From Planctomycetota bacterium (GTDB lineage Bacteria > Planctomycetota > Planctomycetia > Gemmatales > Gemmataceae), in contig JAKOSN010000097.1 in assembly GCA_029777335.1 (NCBI GenBank), forward strand, positions 1 to 64,000: a stretch of 64,000 nt of DNA, read 5' to 3'. A program made the position numbers and the translations under genes. Positions within the stretch are counted from its first letter, which is position 1, and each line of letters begins with the position of its first letter. Positions 60,442 through 64,000 of the stretch are shown here, one piece after another. The notes beneath the pieces were generated by a model. The model was not told the DNA's origin. It worked only from the letters and a program-made list of their open reading frames with translations, and did no database searches.

Positions 60442-62790
60442 TCAACGTGGCGCGGACGCTTGCTTGAGTTGTTCCCACTGCTCGGGCTTGAAGAGCACCT
60501 CGCGAGCATTGCTGCCATTATACTCGCCCACGATGCCGTCTTCCGCCATGTAATCGACCAGGCGCGCGGCCCGTCCATAGCCAATGCCAAGCACGCGCTG
60601 TAACAGCGAAACACTGCCACGCTGTTCCCGAACCACGATCTCGATCGCCGCCTCGTAGAGTTCATCGCGTTGCCGCACCGTCTCCAGCAGATTGCCGCTC
60701 TGTCCTGCCAGCGGCAGATGCATCAATTCCTCGGCGTAACACGGCTCCTCGCACTCCAGATGCGTGACAATCCGTTCGATCTCGTCGTCGCTGGCATAGG
60801 TGCATTGCCCGCGCACCAGCGTGCTTGTGCCGGGAGGGAGAAAGAGCATATCGCCCTTGCCCAGCAGCTTGTCGGCGCCCATCTCGTCGAGAACCACGCG
60901 GCTATCCGATTTGTTCACCACTCGGAAACAGATGCGCGAGGGAAGGTTCGACTTGATCAACCCGGTGATCACGTCGACCGTGGGCTTCTGGGTCGCCAGC
61001 ACCAGGTGGATTCCTGCCGCACGCGATTTCTGCGACAGCCGAATGATGTGGCCTTCCACCTCCTTGCGGAATTGCAGGATCAGATCGGCCACCTCGTCGA
61101 GGAAGATCACGATGTAGGGCATGCGCTCGGGAATGCGCTCGCGTTCGTCCTCCTCGGGCTGCACACGGCGCAGAATCTCCTCGTGCGACAGATCGTTGTA
61201 CCCGGCGATGTTGCGCACCCGGGCGCGGCTGAGCAAATCGTAGCGCTCCTCCATCTTGTCCACCGCCCAGGCGAGAATGGCCTCCGCCTTCTTCATGTCG
61301 GTGACCACCGGGTGCATCAGGTGGGGAATCTTGCTGTAATCGCTCAGTTCCACCACCTTCGGATCGACCATGATCATCTTGACCTCGTCAGGGCGGCGCG
61401 TGAGCAACATGCTCAGAATGATGGCATTCATGCACACCGATTTGCCGGTGCCCGTACTGCCGGCGATGAGCAGATGGGGCATGGCCGCCAGGTCCTGAAT
61501 CAGCGGGCGTCCCTCGGCATCCTTCCCCAGAAAGAGGGGGATCTTGTATTGCTCCAGCTTCTTCCCCGCCGCGTGCAACACCTCCTTGATGCGCACAATG
61601 GCGCGGTGATCGTTGGGCGTTTCCACTCCCACGGTGTCCTTGCCCGGAATCGGCGCCACCATGCGCACACTGGGAACCCGCAGGTTCAAGGCGATGTCAT
61701 CCGCCAATCGGGTCACCTTGCGCACGCTCAATCCCTTTTCCAGGGCGATCTCGAATTGCGTGATGACGGGGCCAGTGTTGATCCCGACCACCTGAACGCG
61801 CAGTCCAAAGTCGGCGAACGTCTTCTCCAGCAGGGAAGCACGCTCGCGCAGGATGCGATCATGTTCATCATGCGGGAAGGGATCGGCGTCCTCCAGCAAG
61901 GTCAGCGGAGGCAGTTCATAATCGGCAAAATCCTCCTCGGCGGCACGGGCCGAAGTATGGCGCGCCCCTCCATGCTCGCCAGGCCCCGGGTCGGTGCGAA
62001 CATCGTGATGCCGGATCGGAATGGTCCGTGGCGTGGCGGTGATCGCGGTCGGCGGCACCTCGGGAACCGGAGCGTCGGGGGTGTCTTCTTCTTTCCTGTC
62101 CTGCGCGGGGGGAGTCGCTTCCAGCCGGCGCACCGGAATCGGCGTTTCAGCCCGCGCGGTGGCGGCCCGTGGCTCACGACGCAGTGAACGGCTCACGCCG
62201 CGCCAGAGCACCCGAGCGACCCACCGCAAGACAAAATCAAATGCCAGCATCGCACAAAGGATTCCCACCCCGATCAGGACTCCTGCCTGGACGAGTGGGT
62301 CGAACTGGCTTTGCAATTCATGGGCGAGCCAGGCGCCGATACTTCCGCCGGCGCCGGTGCGCGGGATCCACAGCGGCGCTTCCCCCTCCAGCTGGGCGGG
62401 GAGGCCGTCAAGCAGGGTCGCTGTGAACGGGAGCAACAACAACCACCCGGTGAGTCGGAGTCCCCAGCGCAACCAGGAGCGACGCAGCAACAGGAGGACC
62501 ACCAGCACAAACCAGCACGCCAGGAGGATGTAGACCGTCCACCCCAGCCCCTCGAACAGGGTGTGTGCCAGCCAGGCTCCCGGTTCGCCCAGGAGGTTGG
62601 TCGGTTGTTCGTTCAGCGGATAGACCGTATCGCCAGGAGGATCGGCTGGATCGTGACTGAGGATGACCACAGTCAGCAGCAACCCCAGGAGCAAAAGGAT
62701 CCCGGCGGCGAGGTCCAGGCGCCAGGGCGCGGGCGTTGGGGGCGGCGAAGGAGGAACGACAGGGGGAGTGGAACGCGTGCGCCTGGCCAT
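60442..62790 (-). CDS. ftsK: DNA translocase FtsK
   Basis: The 782-residue protein has four N-terminal membrane spans (within about 27-190) and a Pro-rich linker. The motor follows with IPGKDTVGVETPNDHRAIVR, Walker A AGSTGTGKSV near 440, Walker B IVIFLDEVADLIL and HLVLATQKPTVDVITG. A C-terminal gamma winged helix (SLLQRVLGIGYGRAARLVDY) reads the polar KOPS sequences. FtsK pumps chromosome ends through the septum and activates XerCD at dif. The linker is short compared with E. coli FtsK, as in SpoIIIE-type proteins. It heads the minus-strand series to the alpha/beta hydrolase. Confidence 0.96.
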   Translation of the reverse strand: MARRTRSTPPVVPPSPPPTPAPWRLDLAAGILLLLGLLLTVVILSHDPADPPGDTVYPLNEQPTNLLGEPGAWLAHTLFEGLGWTVYILLACWFVLVVLLLLRRSWLRWGLRLTGWLLLLPFTATLLDGLPAQLEGEAPLWIPRTGAGGSIGAWLAHELQSQFDPLVQAGVLIGVGILCAMLAFDFVLRWVARVLWRGVSRSLRREPRAATARAETPIPVRRLEATPPAQDRKEEDTPDAPVPEVPPTAITATPRTIPIRHHDVRTDPGPGEHGGARHTSARAAEEDFADYELPPLTLLEDADPFPHDEHDRILRERASLLEKTFADFGLRVQVVGINTGPVITQFEIALEKGLSVRKVTRLADDIALNLRVPSVRMVAPIPGKDTVGVETPNDHRAIVRIKEVLHAAGKKLEQYKIPLFLGKDAEGRPLIQDLAAMPHLLIAGSTGTGKSVCMNAIILSMLLTRRPDEVKMIMVDPKVVELSDYSKIPHLMHPVVTDMKKAEAILAWAVDKMEERYDLLSRARVRNIAGYNDLSHEEILRRVQPEEDERERIPERMPYIVIFLDEVADLILQFRKEVEGHIIRLSQKSRAAGIHLVLATQKPTVDVITGLIKSNLPSRICFRVVNKSDSRVVLDEMGADKLLGKGDMLFLPPGTSTLVRGQCTYASDDEIERIVTHLECEEPCYAEELMHLPLAGQSGNLLETVRQRDELYEAAIEIVVREQRGSVSLLQRVLGIGYGRAARLVDYMAEDGIVGEYNGSNAREVLFKPEQWEQLKQASAPR

Positions 62791-62935
62791 GACCGGGGTC
62801 CTCCAGGAGAAAGAAGCGACCGTCTCTATTCTGCCTGGTGAAACTGGTCATCTTGATGACATCTGCGACAATGAACGAGAAGAGGCCACGGCGCCGCCCT
62901 GAAGAATCGTACCATTGCTGTTGTCGGGAAAACTG

Positions 62936-63391
62936 GTGTTACAGATCGCCTTGTGGGAACCGGAAATTCCGCCCAACACGGGCAACATCGCGCGGACCTG
63001 TGCCGCGACCGGCGTCCCGCTTCACCTGATTGGCCGTCTCGGCTTTCGCCTCGATGAACGCTCGCTGCGCCGCGCTGGGCTCGATTACTGGCACGCGCTC
63101 ACCCTTGGTCAGCACCTCGATCTGGCAGCCTTCGAGAAGCACGTGGGCAACGGGCGCATCATTTGCTTTTCTGCCCGTGCCACAAGACGTTACACCGAGA
63201 TCGCCTACCAGCCGGGCGATTATCTCCTCTTTGGCAAGGAGTCCGTGGGGCTCCCTTCCGCGTTACTGGAACGCCATCGCGAACATGCCGTCACCATCCC
63301 CATGCCTGGCAACGCGGTGCGCAGCTTGAATCTGGCGGTGGCGGTCGGCATCGCCCTCTATGAAGCCCTGAGACAGGTGAAGCACTGGTAG
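62936..63391 (+). CDS. trmL: tRNA (cytidine(34)-2'-O)-methyltransferase
   Basis: The 151-residue SPOUT-fold protein has the TrmL sequence LQIALWEPEIPPNTGNIART, then LIGRLGFRLDERSLRRAGLD, LLFGKESVGLP and the knot motif IPMPGNAVRSLNLAVAVGIA. It methylates the ribose of position 34 in tRNA-Leu isoacceptors. I use the GTG at 62936 because family members begin at this residue; a TTG at 62915 would add seven residues. It is divergent from ftsK. Confidence 0.93.
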   Translation: MLQIALWEPEIPPNTGNIARTCAATGVPLHLIGRLGFRLDERSLRRAGLDYWHALTLGQHLDLAAFEKHVGNGRIICFSARATRRYTEIAYQPGDYLLFGKESVGLPSALLERHREHAVTIPMPGNAVRSLNLAVAVGIALYEALRQVKHW

Positions 63392-63582
63392 CCATCTCCA
63401 AGAGGGAACGTGACTTGGGGTGAGAAGGGGGCGGTGCACTGCTGCGTCCTTCTCTCCGTTCTTCAATCATTCCGCTCCACTGTATTTTCCCTCCGCACTT
63501 GTCGATAACTCATCAGCGGTCGCCCAATGGTTCTTCTCCTGCCCACCCGGCTTGCAGCGCTGACCCGCTTTACGGAGCTGCC

Positions 63583-63876
63583 ATGGACGAGGTTGCTGCT
63601 CTACCCACCCTGGACGATCTCCGCACCCATGTTTTTCTCACCCTGTGTCACCATGATAACCTCGATCCGCAACAGACTCCGCTGGACCAGGCAGTCATTA
63701 CTCGTTCCGGCAAACCCTGTGGCCTGTATTTCCAGGTGAGCGGACCGCGCCTGTTACGCACCCATGCGATCTGGGCAGGAGAAGAAAACCGTGTGCTCTT
63801 CTACGATGCCCACGGGGTGCGCTTCGCCGAACTTCGTCTCAGCGAAGCGCCCGATCCCATGAAACTGGCCGGTTGA
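63583..63876 (+). CDS. Small protein of unknown function
   Basis: From MDEVAALPTLDDLRTHVFLT the product has 97 residues. It has a charged helical start, then QQTPLDQAVITRSGKPCGLY, a beta-rich middle (FQVSGPRLLRTHAIWAGEEN) and FYDAHGVRFAELRLSEAPD. It reads as a folded soluble protein with codon use like its neighbours. I do not recognise a family. A strong terminator follows, so it is the end of a transcript. The longer frame from 63499 has an unlikely low-complexity beginning. Confidence 0.65.
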   Translation: MDEVAALPTLDDLRTHVFLTLCHHDNLDPQQTPLDQAVITRSGKPCGLYFQVSGPRLLRTHAIWAGEENRVLFYDAHGVRFAELRLSEAPDPMKLAG

Positions 63877-63900
63877 AAGGAGTTCTCGCCATTCTACTCA

Positions 63901-63947
63901 CGCGTGGTGCGAGCGGGACAGCCCGCTGGCACCACGCGGTTTCTCTT
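63901..63947 (+). terminator. Strong intrinsic terminator at the window end
   Basis: CGCGTGGTGC (63901-63910) pairs with GCACCACGCG (63929-63938), with an inner GCGGG/CCCGC stem, followed by GTTTCTCTTT. Confidence 0.8.
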
Positions 63948-64000
63948 TGCCCTCCTGCGCGAGGGATTCCCTCCCCTCTTGTCCTCCAGCCGACGACTGA

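Noticed and set aside
1-64000. CRISPR arrays, rRNA genes and insertion sequences
   Set aside because: I looked for regularly spaced repeats, rRNA-like sequence and transposase motifs and found none.

Overview
The window looks like chromosome of a planctomycete (phylum Planctomycetota, possibly Gemmatales). The basis is the set of family hallmarks: a cytochrome c/DUF1549/DUF1553 protein paired with a DUF1501 protein, a DUF1559 pilin-like protein, a DUF1080 protein, a DUF1580 remnant, a DnaJ-like 'WLG..PPDHY' protein, a bacterial CE15 glucuronoyl esterase and a DUF1802 protein. The DNA is GC-rich throughout. No rRNA, CRISPR array or insertion sequence is visible. One tRNA gene is present.

Positions 1-8.9 kb form a stress-gene cluster and an old recombination scar. 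Minus-strand genes encode a flavin/PPOX-fold protein (frame broken twice), an alpha/beta hydrolase with an Asp nucleophile, a DUF417/RclC-like membrane protein, a cyanamide-hydratase-like HD protein, Dps and an AhpD-like protein. They diverge from a sigma-54 activator (GAF-AAA+-Fis) whose GAF domain carries four clustered cysteines. Next come a frame-broken DUF1580 gene and a tyrosine recombinase broken by a frameshift and a stop codon. All the frame breaks I found in the window lie in this part.

Positions 8.93-17.65 kb hold an 8.7-kb integrative element. It is bounded by a perfect 46-bp direct repeat that is the 3' part of a tRNA-Val(GAC) gene, and the intact tRNA is at the right end. The element carries its own replication set: excisionase-like HTH, DUF669 protein, archaeo-eukaryotic-type primase, DnaB-like ATPase, winged-helix protein, a strongly structured intergenic segment that could be an origin, and a DUF3820-J-domain fusion. 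A tyrosine integrase lies next to the tRNA. No capsid, packaging or conjugation gene is visible. Identical 28-bp repeats (two tandem 12-mers) lie on both sides of the crossover core in the inferred circular form and look like integrase arm sites. This is the best candidate for an undescribed system here.

Positions 18-64 kb are ordinary planctomycete chromosome in short operons: a uronate isomerase-like enzyme; acpS with the DUF1549/1553 and DUF1501 pair; pcrA; rluB-pyrK; a WD40 protein with the CE15 esterase; a CbiM-like permease; secreted phytase-like, DUF1080 and prolyl oligopeptidase proteins; gnd; an envelope operon (MsbA-type ABC exporter, GT39, rlmN, GT2-like); a triple amidohydrolase fusion of 1317 residues; and the ftsK-DUF1802-rtcA-radical SAM activase-hydrolase series. 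trmL and a small unknown gene close the window.

All calls come from reading the sequence and from memory of protein families. No database search was run.
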